A stretch of DNA of 64,000 bases from DATLGB01 sp038232275. GTDB lineage: Bacteria; Actinomycetota; Thermoleophilia; Solirubrobacterales; Solirubrobacteraceae. Positions within the stretch are counted from its first letter, which is position 1; every line of letters starts with the position of its first letter. A model generated the notes under the pieces. It was given only the letters and a program-made list of their open reading frames with translations, did not search any database and was not told where the DNA came from. This document shows, piece by piece, positions 1 to 7,581 of this stretch. The position numbers were made by a program, and so were the translations under genes. Where the stretch lies: the NCBI GenBank assembly GCA_038232275.1, contig JBBSIC010000007.1, forward strand, positions 20,201 to 84,200. Direction: 5' to 3'.

Positions 1-491
1 ACACCGAACAGGAGCGCCAGCTGCAGGGCAAGGCCGAGCAGTCGCTGATCCGCTACCACGAGCGCTTCCAGGGCACCGACGCCGAGCCGATCTGGTTCGA
101 GAGGTCGTTCACCTTCACGCTCGGCAGGCACACGCTGCGCGGCCGCGTGGACCGCGTCGACCGCCTCGCCGACGGCGCCTACGAGCTGATCGACTACAAG
201 ACGGGCCGGCCGAAGAAGGCGGCCGACCTTCGCGAGGACGTCCAGCTCGCGCTGTACTCCGTGGCGGCGCAGCAGGCATGGGATCTCGACGCCGCCCACC
301 AGGCCTACTACTACATCCTCGACGACCAGAAGGTGCCAGTCGACTGGTCCGAGGACGACCGCGAGTGGATCACCGACACCGTGCTCGAGGTCGCCGACGG
401 GATCACGCAGCAGGGCTTCGAGCCGACCCCGAGCTTCGCCGCCTGCTCGATCTGCGACTACCGGATCGCCTGCCCGGCGGCCGAGCGCTGA
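1..491 (+). CDS. Helicase-associated RecB-type nuclease domain, 5' truncated
   Basis: The frame is open from the left edge, so only the C-terminal part is present. It shows a PD-(D/E)XK nuclease core: GRVDRVDR, then ELIDYKTGRPK with the catalytic Asp and Lys, then QLALY matching the QxxxY motif of RecB-family nucleases. The C-terminus has CSICDYRIAC, the closely spaced cysteines typical of the 4Fe-4S cluster in AddB/AdnB-type nucleases. In actinobacteria this domain usually ends a UvrD/PcrA-like helicase used in double-strand break processing; the helicase part lies outside the window, so that assignment is inferred. It stops 13 bases before the kinase remnant. Confidence 0.85.
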   Translation, partial: TEQERQLQGKAEQSLIRYHERFQGTDAEPIWFERSFTFTLGRHTLRGRVDRVDRLADGAYELIDYKTGRPKKAADLREDVQLALYSVAAQQAWDLDAAHQAYYYILDDQKVPVDWSEDDREWITDTVLEVADGITQQGFEPTPSFAACSICDYRIACPAAER

Positions 492-504
492 GAGGGGGCC
501 GGGC

Positions 505-1138
505 GTGCTCGGCGCGGTGCGCGTGACGCAGAGCGTCGCGGCCGTGAACCGCTCGACCAGGCGCGCGATCCTCGGGCTGGCGCTCGTGGCCGGCGTCGTG
601 CTGTTGATCGGCCTCGCCGCCGGCGGCTTCAGCGCTCACGCGTCCGCTCGGCCGCCTCGAGGCGACGGCGCGGCGGCTGTCGCACGGCGACTCGGCAGCC
701 GGGCCGTCGTCGAGGGACGGCGGAGCAGCGCTCGCTGTCGCGCTCCTTCAACGACATGGCCGACAACCTGCAGGACGCCCTCGAGGCGCGGGGGCGCTTC
801 GTCGCCGACGCGTCGCACCAGCTGCGCACGCCGCTGACCGGCGTGCGGCTGCGCATGGAGGAGGCGCGCGCGACGACCCTTGACGACGACCCGCCGCGGA
901 GGAGCTCGACAAGGGCATGCGCGAGGTCGACCGGCTGGACGGCGTGATCGAGTACCTGTTGTCGCTCAGCCGCGCCGGGCGCCGGGCCGCGAGGCCGACG
1001 CGGTCGACGTCGGCGAGGCGGCGCGCGCGGCAGCTCGCGCGCGAGTGGGGCGGCGAGGTCACGATCGCCAACCGCGGAGACGGCGGCGCGCGCGCGGTCG
1101 TCGTGCTTCCCGGCGACCGCGAGGCGGTGCCCTCATGA
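505..1138 (+). pseudogene. Decayed sensor histidine kinase
   Basis: Pieces of one histidine kinase are scattered over all three forward frames. In order: an inter-helix stub and one membrane helix (AILGLALVAGVVLLIGL, near 565-625), a HAMP-like stretch (TRPLGRLEATARRLSHGD) in a second frame, the HisKA box RFVADASHQLRTPLTGVRLR with the phospho-acceptor His (about 799-858), the second HisKA helix EVDRLDGVIEYLLSLSRAG (about 922-980), then abruptly the last HATPase strand EWGGEVTIANRGDGGARAVV. The N-terminal sensor region and the whole ATP-binding N/G1/G2 core are missing. At least three frameshifts plus deletions make it non-functional. Sequencing error could explain single frameshifts but not the missing domain. 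Confidence 0.85.
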
Positions 1139-1459
1139 GGCGCTCCGTCGCCGGCTGGACCCTGCTCGCCCTGCTCGGGCTCGTGCTCGCGGCGGGCGCT
1201 GCCTATGCCGCGAGCCGCCTGGCGACGCAACCGATCGGGCTCTCCTCCGAGCCGATCAGCGCGGGACGGACCCTGGCGCCGAAGTCAAGCGCGACCCCGC
1301 GCGCCGAGCCCAAGCCCAGGCCGAAGCGGACCCCCCGCCCCACACCCACCCCGGCGGCGACGGCGCCCCCCCGTCGTCACCGCGGCGCCGACGGTCGACG
1401 ACCGCGGCGACAACAGCGGCCACGGCGGGGGCGGCGGCGGGCACGGGAGCGACGACTGA
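1135..1459 (+). pseudogene. Pro/Thr-rich membrane-anchored protein, frameshifted
   Basis: Starts with ATG overlapping the TGA of the kinase remnant (ATGA). The N-terminus has one hydrophobic helix (WTLLALLGLVLAAGAAYAA) followed by a Lys/Pro/Thr-rich linker. In the seven-C run near 1366-1372 the frame must shift by one base to give the natural-looking tail ending in Gly/His repeats and GSDD at 1459. Without the shift the frame runs on as an Arg-rich tail to 1491. Removing one C restores a protein of about 107 residues. Function unknown. Either a real frameshift or a homopolymer error. Confidence 0.55.
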
Positions 1460-1477
1460 CCCTTTCCCCGACGCGCA

Positions 1478-2632
1478 TCAGCGCGCGGTGAGCGCGCTGG
1501 GCCGGGGCTCGCGCAGCACGGCGGCCGTCGCGAGCGCTGCCATGCCGAGCAGCACGTAGGGCACGGAGTCTCCCGCCGCCTGGGCGAGCGCACCGCCGCC
1601 GGAGCCGCCCAGCGCCGACCCGGCCCCCCAGGCGAGGTTGGCGAGGCCGAACGCGAACGCCGGGTTCACGCCGCGGTCCTCAGCGCCTCGAGACAGCAAT
1701 GCCATGGCCGGCGTCCACAGCGTCCCGAACAGCGGAGCCGCGACCATGACCCCCAGTGCCAGCGGCACGACGGCGTCGGGCAGGGCCAGCAGCGCGAGCA
1801 CCAAGCCGCCGAGCCCGAGGCCGATCCGGGCCGGGCCGCGCGCGCCGCTGCGGTCCGCGATGCGACCGGCGATCGGGGACATCGCCGCCTCGAAGGCGAT
1901 GGCGCCGAGGAAGACGGCGCCGATCACGATCGGCCCGGCGCCGAGCTCGTCGAGACGCAGCGGCACCAGGACGTTGATCAGCCCGAAGGCGAGCGCGGGC
2001 ACCGCCATCAGCCACAGGCCGAGGCGCATGTGCGGGTCCCGCAGGGCCTGGCGCACAGCGTCGAGGCCCGACGTGTGCACCGCCTGGGGCCCTGGTTGTC
2101 CCGCGAGCACGACGATCAGCCCGAGCGGCAGGATCACGAAGGCGCCGTAGACGACGCCGAAGCCGAGGGCGTGCGCCGCCGCGCCGAGCACCGGGCCGCC
2201 GAGCGCGCCCGCGATCGCCGCGCCGATCACCGTTCCCAGCGCCTCGGCCCGGCGCTCGCGCGGCGCGATCGCCACGACCCAGGCCAGCCCGCCCGCCCAG
2301 ATCGCCGCGGCGCCGACGCCCTGCAGCGCCCGCGCGGCGACGAGCAGCCCGGCGCTGCGGGCGAGCCCGAAGGTGACGCTCGCGCCCGCCAGCAGCGCCA
2401 GCGCGCCGATGATCGTCCGCTTCGGCCCGGTGCGCGAGGCGACCCAGGCCGCCGGCAGCGACAGCGCGAACGTCCCGGCCGCGTAGGAGGCCGACAGCAC
2501 GCCGGCCGACGCCTTCGTCAGGTGGTACTCGCCGACCAGGCCCGGCAGCAGCGGCGTGATCGTCGCGTAGGCCGCGGTGTCGACGACGACGGCGACGGCG
2601 AGGAGCGCGAGCAGCCGGCCGGAGCCGGTCAA
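1478..2632 (-). CDS. MFS transporter
   Basis: A 384-residue protein with about twelve hydrophobic segments. The first half carries the MFS loop 2-3 signature region (ASYAAGTFALSLPAAWVASRTGPKR, residues about 45-70), and a similar region recurs in the second half (AGRIADRSGARGPARIG). The start is a TTG whose last two bases overlap the TGA of the upstream PAC2 gene (TTGA), giving a standard-length MFS; any longer start would run into the PAC2 coding region. Translational coupling to that gene is likely. Substrate cannot be read from sequence; drug or sugar efflux are both plausible. Confidence 0.85.
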   Translation of the reverse strand: MTGSGRLLALLAVAVVVDTAAYATITPLLPGLVGEYHLTKASAGVLSASYAAGTFALSLPAAWVASRTGPKRTIIGALALLAGASVTFGLARSAGLLVAARALQGVGAAAIWAGGLAWVVAIAPRERRAEALGTVIGAAIAGALGGPVLGAAAHALGFGVVYGAFVILPLGLIVVLAGQPGPQAVHTSGLDAVRQALRDPHMRLGLWLMAVPALAFGLINVLVPLRLDELGAGPIVIGAVFLGAIAFEAAMSPIAGRIADRSGARGPARIGLGLGGLVLALLALPDAVVPLALGVMVAAPLFGTLWTPAMALLSRGAEDRGVNPAFAFGLANLAWGAGSALGGSGGGALAQAAGDSVPYVLLGMAALATAAVLREPRPSALTAR

Positions 2633-3543
2633 GCGCCCGCGCCCGGGCCTCCCAGGGAGCCGGGGCCCGGTCCGCGTCCGCCGCCACGCTGGCGCAGGAA
2701 CCGTTGGAACTCCCTCGCGAGCACGTCGCCCGAGGGCAGGCTGTCGGGGTCCGTCGGCTCGTCGTCCTCCGCCGCGGCGCGCTCGAGGCGCTCGACGAAT
2801 GCCTGCACGTCGGGGTCTGACTCGACGGCGAGGTTGACCTGGCGCTCGTACTCGGCGGCGGCCTGCTCGAGCTCCGTGGCGTCGACGGCGACGCCCACGA
2901 CGCCCTCGAGCTTGCGCACGAGCGCGAGCGCGCCCTTGGGGTTGGGCGATACGGCCACGTAGTGCGGCACGGCGGCCCACAGCGAGACCGACGGGATGCC
3001 GCGGCGCTGGCACGCGTCGTGCAGCACGCCGACGATGCCGGTCGGGCCCTCATAGCTGGACTGCGCGAGGCCGACGCGCTCGATCAGCGCCTCGTCGGAC
3101 GCGAGCCCCGTGATGGCGATCGGGCGCGTGTGCGGGACGTCGGCCAGCAGCGAGCCGAGCGTGACGATCGACTGCACGCCGAGCGCCTCCGCCAGGTCGA
3201 GCACGGTGTCGCAGAACTGGCGCCAGCGGAAGGACGGCTCGTGGCCCGAGACGAGCACGAGGTCGCGCGGAGCGCCGGGCGCACGCACGGCGTGCACCTG
3301 GACGTCCGGCCAGTCGACCGAGCGGCTGACACCGTCCACGAAGCGGATCGACGGGCGCGTGGCCTGGAAGTCGTAGAACTCCTCGGGGTCGATCGTCGCG
3401 AAGCGCCGCCCGCCGAGTGCGCCGGTGATGAAGGTCGCGGCGGACGACGCCGCGTCCCCCGCGTCGTTCCAGCCCTCGAAAGCCGCGACCATGGCGGGGG
3501 CGCGAAGGCCATCTGGGCGGCGCTCCCAGCGCAGAGGCTGCAT
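2629..3543 (-). CDS. PAC2 family protein
   Basis: A 304-residue soluble protein with the PAC2 family hallmark MVAAFEGWNDAGDAAS near the N-terminus and the conserved LLADVPHTRP and SLWAAVPHYVA segments further on. PAC2 proteins are related to proteasome assembly chaperones; in actinobacteria the family is common but its job is unsettled. ATG at 3543 is taken as the start; a GTG at 3552 would add three residues. The C-terminus is Gly/Pro-rich and low complexity. Its stop overlaps the TTG start of the MFS gene. Confidence 0.88.
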   Translation of the reverse strand: MQPLRWERRPDGLRAPAMVAAFEGWNDAGDAASSAATFITGALGGRRFATIDPEEFYDFQATRPSIRFVDGVSRSVDWPDVQVHAVRAPGAPRDLVLVSGHEPSFRWRQFCDTVLDLAEALGVQSIVTLGSLLADVPHTRPIAITGLASDEALIERVGLAQSSYEGPTGIVGVLHDACQRRGIPSVSLWAAVPHYVAVSPNPKGALALVRKLEGVVGVAVDATELEQAAAEYERQVNLAVESDPDVQAFVERLERAAAEDDEPTDPDSLPSGDVLAREFQRFLRQRGGGRGPGPGSLGGPGAGA

Positions 3544-3560
3544 CCGAACCACGGTACATC

Positions 3561-4084
3561 ATGGGTTTCGTGGCTCCTGACGCACAGACATCGCGGCGCC
3601 CGCGCCGTCCGGCCTGGCGACCCTGCGGGCTGGGCAGGAGGTCGACCTCGTGCTGGCCTGCACGCGCAAGGAACGGCTGATCGCGCGGTCCGGTTCGCCC
3701 CATCTCGCCCGCGAGCTCGACGGCTTCCTCGAACACCTGGTCCGCGAGGTCCAAGACCCCGACTACCGCGCCCTGCTGCACGACCTCGGCAAGATCCGCG
3801 AGTTCAGCTACGGCGCGGAGATCGGGCTCTCCGACGAGGGCCGGCTCGTCGGCCACGTCGCGCTCGGCCAGCGGCTGATCGAGGAGCGCGCCGGCGGGCT
3901 GGCGCCCGACAAGCGCCTGGCGCTGATCCACTGCGTGCTCACCCACCACGGGGCCGACGCCGTGCCGGGCCGGCGCTTCGGCTCGCCGGAGGCGGTCGCC
4001 CTGCACCGGCTGAACGCGCTCGAGGCCACGGTCAAGGGCGCCTTGGAGCACGGTTTGAATAGGCTTGGCCGGTGGCGACTCTGA
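3561..4084 (+). pseudogene. YhaM-like 3'-5' exoribonuclease/HD protein with internal deletions
   Basis: Recognisable blocks are the first OB-fold strands (ACTRKERLIARSGSPHLA, near 3657-3710), a linker helix (LDGFLEHLVREVQDPDYRALL) and the second half of the HD domain (HDLGKIREFSYGAEIGLSDE, then HCVLTHHG near 3930-3950). Compared with the family's roughly 300 residues, most of the OB fold and the first HD half with its HHxxGG-type metal ligands are missing. The frame stays open across both joins (GTG 3650 to TGA 4084, 144 residues), so a small protein may still be made. The extreme 5' part (ATG 3561) is in another frame. Probably not an active nuclease. Confidence 0.65.
4060..4065 (+). promoter_or_regulatory. 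Putative -10 element (TAGGCT), leaderless start
   Basis: TAGGCT ends six bases before the GTG at 4072. The same spacing recurs before many genes here, which suggests the mRNA begins at or next to the start codon. No convincing -35 is visible. Confidence 0.45.
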
Positions 4085-4281
4085 TCGTGTTCAGCGGTGG
4101 AGCGTCGGTCCCCGTCTCGGAGTCGCTCGAACACGTCGTGCACGCGCTCGAGGGCCACGCCGCGGACACGCCCGCGCTCCCGGCGTTCACGCGCACGGCG
4201 GGCCACGCGGACCCGGCCACGTTCGAGGGCACGCGGGTCCACGTGCGGCCGAGCCAGATCCTCTACGTGACGCCGGCCTGA
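4072..4281 (+). CDS. Small conserved-looking protein upstream of cydAB
   Basis: A 69-residue protein of unknown function. It begins ATLIVFSGGASVPVSESL and ends VHVRPSQILYVTPA, alternating strands that look like a small beta-rich fold with no membrane segment. A second protein at 39503-39721 has the same pattern: a hydrophobic strand, GGA, an S-rich helix start, then a final strand ending in Q-(I/V)-(L/I)-Y-(V/L). Only four bases separate its stop from cydA, so it is probably co-transcribed with cydAB. GTG start fits the leaderless -10 at 4060. Confidence 0.7.
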   Translation: MATLIVFSGGASVPVSESLEHVVHALEGHAADTPALPAFTRTAGHADPATFEGTRVHVRPSQILYVTPA

Positions 4282-4285
4282 CACG

Positions 4286-5623
4286 ATGTCCGCGGCCGGG
4301 TTCGCGCCGGTCGTCCAGCAGTACCTGTTGCAGGCGCGCCAGATGCAGGCGCTCTCGCTGGCCGTGCACATCCCGCTCGTGTGCTTCGGCATCGCCTTCC
4401 CCGCCCTCGTGCTGGTCGCCGAGTGGCGCCATCTGCGCACGGGCGATCCGGTGTACCGCACGATCGCGCGGCGGTGGTCGAAGACGATGCTCACGCTGTT
4501 CGCGGTCGGCGTCGTCACCGGCACGATCCTGAGCTTCGAGCTCGGCATGCTCTGGCCCGGCTTCATGGCGAGCTTCAGCGACGTGTTCGGCCTGGGCTTC
4601 GCGCTGGAGGGGTTCTCGTTTTTCCTCGAGGCGATCTTCATCGGGATCTACGTCTACGGCTGGGACCGGCTGTCGCCGCGCAGGCACTTCCTGGCGGGCA
4701 TCCCCGTGGCGATCGCGGGCGTGAGCGGGTCGCTGTTCGTGATCGCCGTCAACGGCTGGATGAACCACCCGAGGGGGTTCCGGCTGTCCGGCGGGCAGGC
4801 CGTCGACGTGCACCCCTGGTCGGCGCTGTTCGGCAACTCGTACTTCTGGCACGAGCTCGTGCACATGTACTTCGCGGGCTTCATCGTGACCGGATTCCTC
4901 GTCGCCGGCTACTACGCGTGGGGGTATGCGCGCGGGCGGTGGGGACGCTATGAGCGAGCGGCACTCACCATCGCCCTATCCGCGGCGGCGCTCGCGGCGC
5001 CCGCGCAGGTCGTGATCGGCGACTGGGCGGCGCGGACGATCGCCAAGGAGCAACCGGTCAAGCTGGCCGCCCTCGAGGGCCTGTCGGAGACGACACGCGG
5101 CGCGCCGTTGCACGTGCTCGGCTGGTTCGACGGCAAGGACGTCAAGTACGGCATCGGCGTCCCGAAGCTGCTCTCGATCCTGGCGTTTCACGACCCGAAC
5201 GCCAGCGTGCGGGGGCTCGACACCGTCCCACCCGCCGACCGGCCGCCGGTGAACGTCGTGCGCTTCGCGTTTCAGACGATGGTCGGGATCGGGACCGCCC
5301 TCGCGCTGCTCGGGCTGCTGTTCGTGTACGTGCGCGTGCGGCGGCGGCGCCTGCCGCAATCGCGCTGGTTTTATCGGGCGGTGGTGGCCGCCGGCCCGCT
5401 GGCGGTGGTGGCGCTGATCGCCGGCTGGGTGACGACCGAGGTCGGTCGGCAGCCGTGGATCGCCTACGGGGTCATGCGCACGGAGCAGGCGGTCACCGGC
5501 GCCGGCGGCATCCCGATCGGCTACGGCGCCCTGGCCGGCATCTACCTGGTGCTCGCCGCAGCCGTGTTCTGGGCCCTGCGCCGGCTCGCGCGCGTACCGC
5601 TGGAGACCGAGGATGCTCGCTGA
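4286..5623 (+). CDS. cydA: Cytochrome bd-type quinol oxidase subunit I
   Basis: A 445-residue integral membrane protein that oxidises quinol and reduces O2 in the cytoplasmic membrane. Visible family marks: the heme-ligand His in SLAVHIPLV near residue 28, the FELGMLWPG and LEGFSFFLEA segments carrying the conserved acidic residues of the heme b595/d site, HELVHMYFAG with the heme b558 ligand region near residue 190, and TEVGRQPW in the C-terminal half. The loop after the sixth helix is short, the short Q-loop type. Its last 11 bases overlap cydB, and it follows the small gene at 4072, forming one operon. Confidence 0.96.
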   Translation: MSAAGFAPVVQQYLLQARQMQALSLAVHIPLVCFGIAFPALVLVAEWRHLRTGDPVYRTIARRWSKTMLTLFAVGVVTGTILSFELGMLWPGFMASFSDVFGLGFALEGFSFFLEAIFIGIYVYGWDRLSPRRHFLAGIPVAIAGVSGSLFVIAVNGWMNHPRGFRLSGGQAVDVHPWSALFGNSYFWHELVHMYFAGFIVTGFLVAGYYAWGYARGRWGRYERAALTIALSAAALAAPAQVVIGDWAARTIAKEQPVKLAALEGLSETTRGAPLHVLGWFDGKDVKYGIGVPKLLSILAFHDPNASVRGLDTVPPADRPPVNVVRFAFQTMVGIGTALALLGLLFVYVRVRRRRLPQSRWFYRAVVAAGPLAVVALIAGWVTTEVGRQPWIAYGVMRTEQAVTGAGGIPIGYGALAGIYLVLAAAVFWALRRLARVPLETEDAR

Positions 5624-6827
5624 CGTCCCCGTCGCGATGATCATCGTCGGGCTCGCCGCGTACCTGGTGCTGGCGGGCGCGGACTTCGGGGCCGGCTTCT
5701 GGACGCTCGCCGCCGGGCGCGGGCCGCAGGCTGACGAGATCCGCGCGTTCTGCCGCCACGCGATGGGCCCGGTGTGGGAGGCCAACCACGTCTGGCTGAT
5801 CTTCGTCTTCGTCGTCGCCTGGACCGCCTATCCGGTCGCCTTCGCGTCGATCGCCTCGTCCCTCGCGGTGCCGCTGTTCATCGCGGCGGTCGGAATCGTC
5901 CTGCGCGGCAGCGCCTACGCGCTGCGGGGCGTGGTCACCGCCGGCCGCACGCTCGATCGCGTCTTCGCGCTCTCCTCGATGCTGACGCCGTTCGCCCTGG
6001 GCACGGTCGTCGGCGGCATCGCCTCCGGCCGCGTGCCGGTGGGCAACGCGGGCGGCGACGCGATCACGAGCTGGCTGAACCCGACCTCGATCCTGGTCGG
6101 CGCGCTCACCGTCGCGATGTGCGCCTACCTCGCCGCGGTCTACCTCGCCGCCGACGCGGCGCGCCTCGATGAAGCTGACCTGGTGGCCGCGTTCCGCAAG
6201 CGCGCGCTGGCCAGCGGGCTCGTCGGCGGCGCGGTGGCGCTCGCCGGTCTGCTCGTCGTGCGCACCGACGCGCCGCACCTGTGGGACGGCCTCACGCGCG
6301 GCGCGGGGCGCGCGGCGCTGGCGGTCTCCGCGCTCGGCGGCGTGGGCACGATCGCGCTCGTCGTGCGCCGGCGCTTCGAGCCCGCGCGCGCCTCCGGGGC
6401 GCTGGCGGTGGTGGCGATCATCGCCGGGTGGGCGATCGCCCAGCGGCCGTTCCTGCTCCCCGGCCTGACGACCGCCCAGGCCGCCGCCGACCACACGACC
6501 CTGGTGGCACTGCTCGTCGCCGCGGCGTTCGGGGCCCTGGTCCTCACGCCGTCGCTGGCGCTGCTCTTCGGACTGGTGCTGCGCGGACGGCTCGACGAGG
6601 CACCGCCGTCCCCCGCCCCGCCGGCGCAGCCGCCGGCTCACCCGCCGTCCCTCCCGGGCCGCGGGGTGGCCGCGCTCGCCGTCGCCTGCCTGCTGTCGAC
6701 CGTCGGCTTCCTCGTCCTGGCCGAGCCCGGCTGGGCACACGCCGTCGGCATCGCCTCGCTGTTCGGCTGCGTGGCGGCGACCTTCGTCCTGGTCATGGCC
6801 GAGAGGCCCGGGCCCCCCCGCCCGTAG
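5613..6827 (+). CDS. cydB: Cytochrome bd-type quinol oxidase subunit II
   Basis: A 404-residue membrane partner of CydA. The N-terminus has the typical YLVLAGADFGAGFWTL and MGPVWEANHVWLIF segments. ATG lies 11 bases inside the end of cydA, so the two are translationally coupled. Residues about 330-350 form an unusual Pro/Ala-rich loop (APPSPAPPAQPPAHPPS) before the last two helices. No cydCD assembly genes and no obvious cydX lie next to it. A PadR regulator gene follows in the same direction but has its own promoter region. Confidence 0.96.
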   Translation: MLADVPVAMIIVGLAAYLVLAGADFGAGFWTLAAGRGPQADEIRAFCRHAMGPVWEANHVWLIFVFVVAWTAYPVAFASIASSLAVPLFIAAVGIVLRGSAYALRGVVTAGRTLDRVFALSSMLTPFALGTVVGGIASGRVPVGNAGGDAITSWLNPTSILVGALTVAMCAYLAAVYLAADAARLDEADLVAAFRKRALASGLVGGAVALAGLLVVRTDAPHLWDGLTRGAGRAALAVSALGGVGTIALVVRRRFEPARASGALAVVAIIAGWAIAQRPFLLPGLTTAQAAADHTTLVALLVAAAFGALVLTPSLALLFGLVLRGRLDEAPPSPAPPAQPPAHPPSLPGRGVAALAVACLLSTVGFLVLAEPGWAHAVGIASLFGCVAATFVLVMAERPGPPRP

Positions 6828-6869
6828 CGCGTCCGACCAGCGGCGCGGGGCCCGTGCCCTACGCTCCTG

Positions 6870-6886
6870 TATGTTTTTGACACATA
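6870..6886 (+). promoter_or_regulatory. Palindromic operator TATGT-N7-ACATA before padR
   Basis: TATGTTTTTGACACATA is an inverted repeat (TATGT/ACATA, seven-base centre) ending seven bases before the ATG of the PadR gene. PadR repressors are known to bind ATGT-N8-ACAT type sites, so this is a good autoregulatory operator candidate. It overlaps a possible -10 (CATAGT, 6883-6888). Confidence 0.6.
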
Positions 6887-6893
6887 GTCGACC

Positions 6894-7265
6894 ATGCGCG
6901 CCGCCACGGAATCACACGGGGGTACTCGACAAGGCGAAATCCGCCCGTGGCTGCTGCTGCTGCTGCGCATCTGCCCCGCACACGGGTATGACCTACGAAC
7001 CCGCCTCAAAGCCCTGGGCATCGGGGCCGACGGCGCAACCGTCTACCGCGTCCTCGCCGCGCTCGAGCGGGACGGCTTCGTCACCGCCGACTGGCAGGAG
7101 TCCGGTACCGGTCCGGCCCGCCACGTCTACAGCATCACGGCGGGGGGTCGCGGCGAACTTGATCGCGGCGCGCGGGAGATGACCCAGCGCAGGCGGCAAC
7201 TCAGCCGCTTCATCAAGCAGTACCGGGCCGCCACTGTGCCGGCATCCGAGCCGGAGGCCCGCTAG
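6894..7265 (+). CDS. PadR family transcriptional regulator
   Basis: A 123-residue winged-helix protein. Residues about 20-85 match PadR: WLLLLLRICPAHGYDLRTRL, then TVYRVLAALERDGFVTADW (recognition helix and wing), then RHVYSITAGGRGELD. The C-terminal helix is Arg-rich and probably dimerises. It follows cydB by 66 bases and its ATG is immediately preceded by a palindrome of the PadR operator type, so autorepression is likely. Whether it controls cydAB is open. The signal is unknown. Confidence 0.9.
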   Translation: MRAATESHGGTRQGEIRPWLLLLLRICPAHGYDLRTRLKALGIGADGATVYRVLAALERDGFVTADWQESGTGPARHVYSITAGGRGELDRGAREMTQRRRQLSRFIKQYRAATVPASEPEAR

Positions 7266-7346
7266 GAGGTCACGGCCGGGCTCCGCCCCGCAGCTGGACG
7301 GACCCGACCGACTTCGTGCGCCTCGAGATCGCCGAGGCGAGCGGCT

Positions 7347-7362
7347 GATACCAGCGTATCCT
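7347..7362 (+). promoter_or_regulatory. GATAC-N4-GTATC palindrome and -10 before selC
   Basis: GATACCAGCGTATC (7347-7360) is a perfect 5+5 inverted repeat. Its right arm runs into TATCCT (7357-7362), a plausible -10 placing the start of transcription just at the tRNA 5' end (7370). The same GATAC-N4-GTATC pattern occurs upstream of the ftsH-like gene (47601-47614). Confidence 0.45.
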
Positions 7363-7369
7363 CGCCCAC

Positions 7370-7462
7370 GGAGCGGCTCGGGGCCGGTGCCCCATCCGGT
7401 CTTCAAAACCGGCAGGTCGTGGCAGCCCCACGATTGGATGGTTCGACTCCATCGCCGCTCCG
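7370..7462 (+). tRNA. selC: tRNA-Sec (anticodon TCA)
   Basis: A 93-base tRNA with an 8-bp acceptor stem (GGAGCGGC with GCCGCTCC), a long D stem with a four-base loop (GGGGC-CGGT-GCCCC), an anticodon arm CCGGT-CTTCAAA-ACCGG whose loop reads TCA at positions 34-36, a long variable arm (TCGTGG paired with CCACGA) and a 5-bp T arm (GATGG-TTCGACT-CCATC). The discriminator is G and CCA is not encoded. The 8-bp acceptor stem, long variable arm and TCA anticodon are specific to bacterial selenocysteine tRNA. selA, selB and selD are not in this window. Confidence 0.95.
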
Positions 7463-7569
7463 TGTTCGCGCCCTCCAGCCTCGAGGTGACGCGCGTGGAG
7501 GTCGACGAGCGCGTCGGCGGCCACCATCGCACCTGGCAGGGGAGCCGGGCCGCCCGCTGCGCCGGCGGG

Positions 7570-7575
7570 TAGGCT
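7570..7575 (+). promoter_or_regulatory. Putative -10 element (TAGGCT), leaderless start
   Basis: TAGGCT ends six bases before the ATG at 7582, too close for a ribosome binding site, so a leaderless mRNA is expected. Confidence 0.5.
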
Positions 7576-7581
7576 GCCGGC

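Noticed and set aside
505..1459. Programmed frameshifting to explain the kinase and Pro/Thr-rich protein
   Set aside because: Several shifts plus loss of the ATP-binding core cannot be repaired by recoding.
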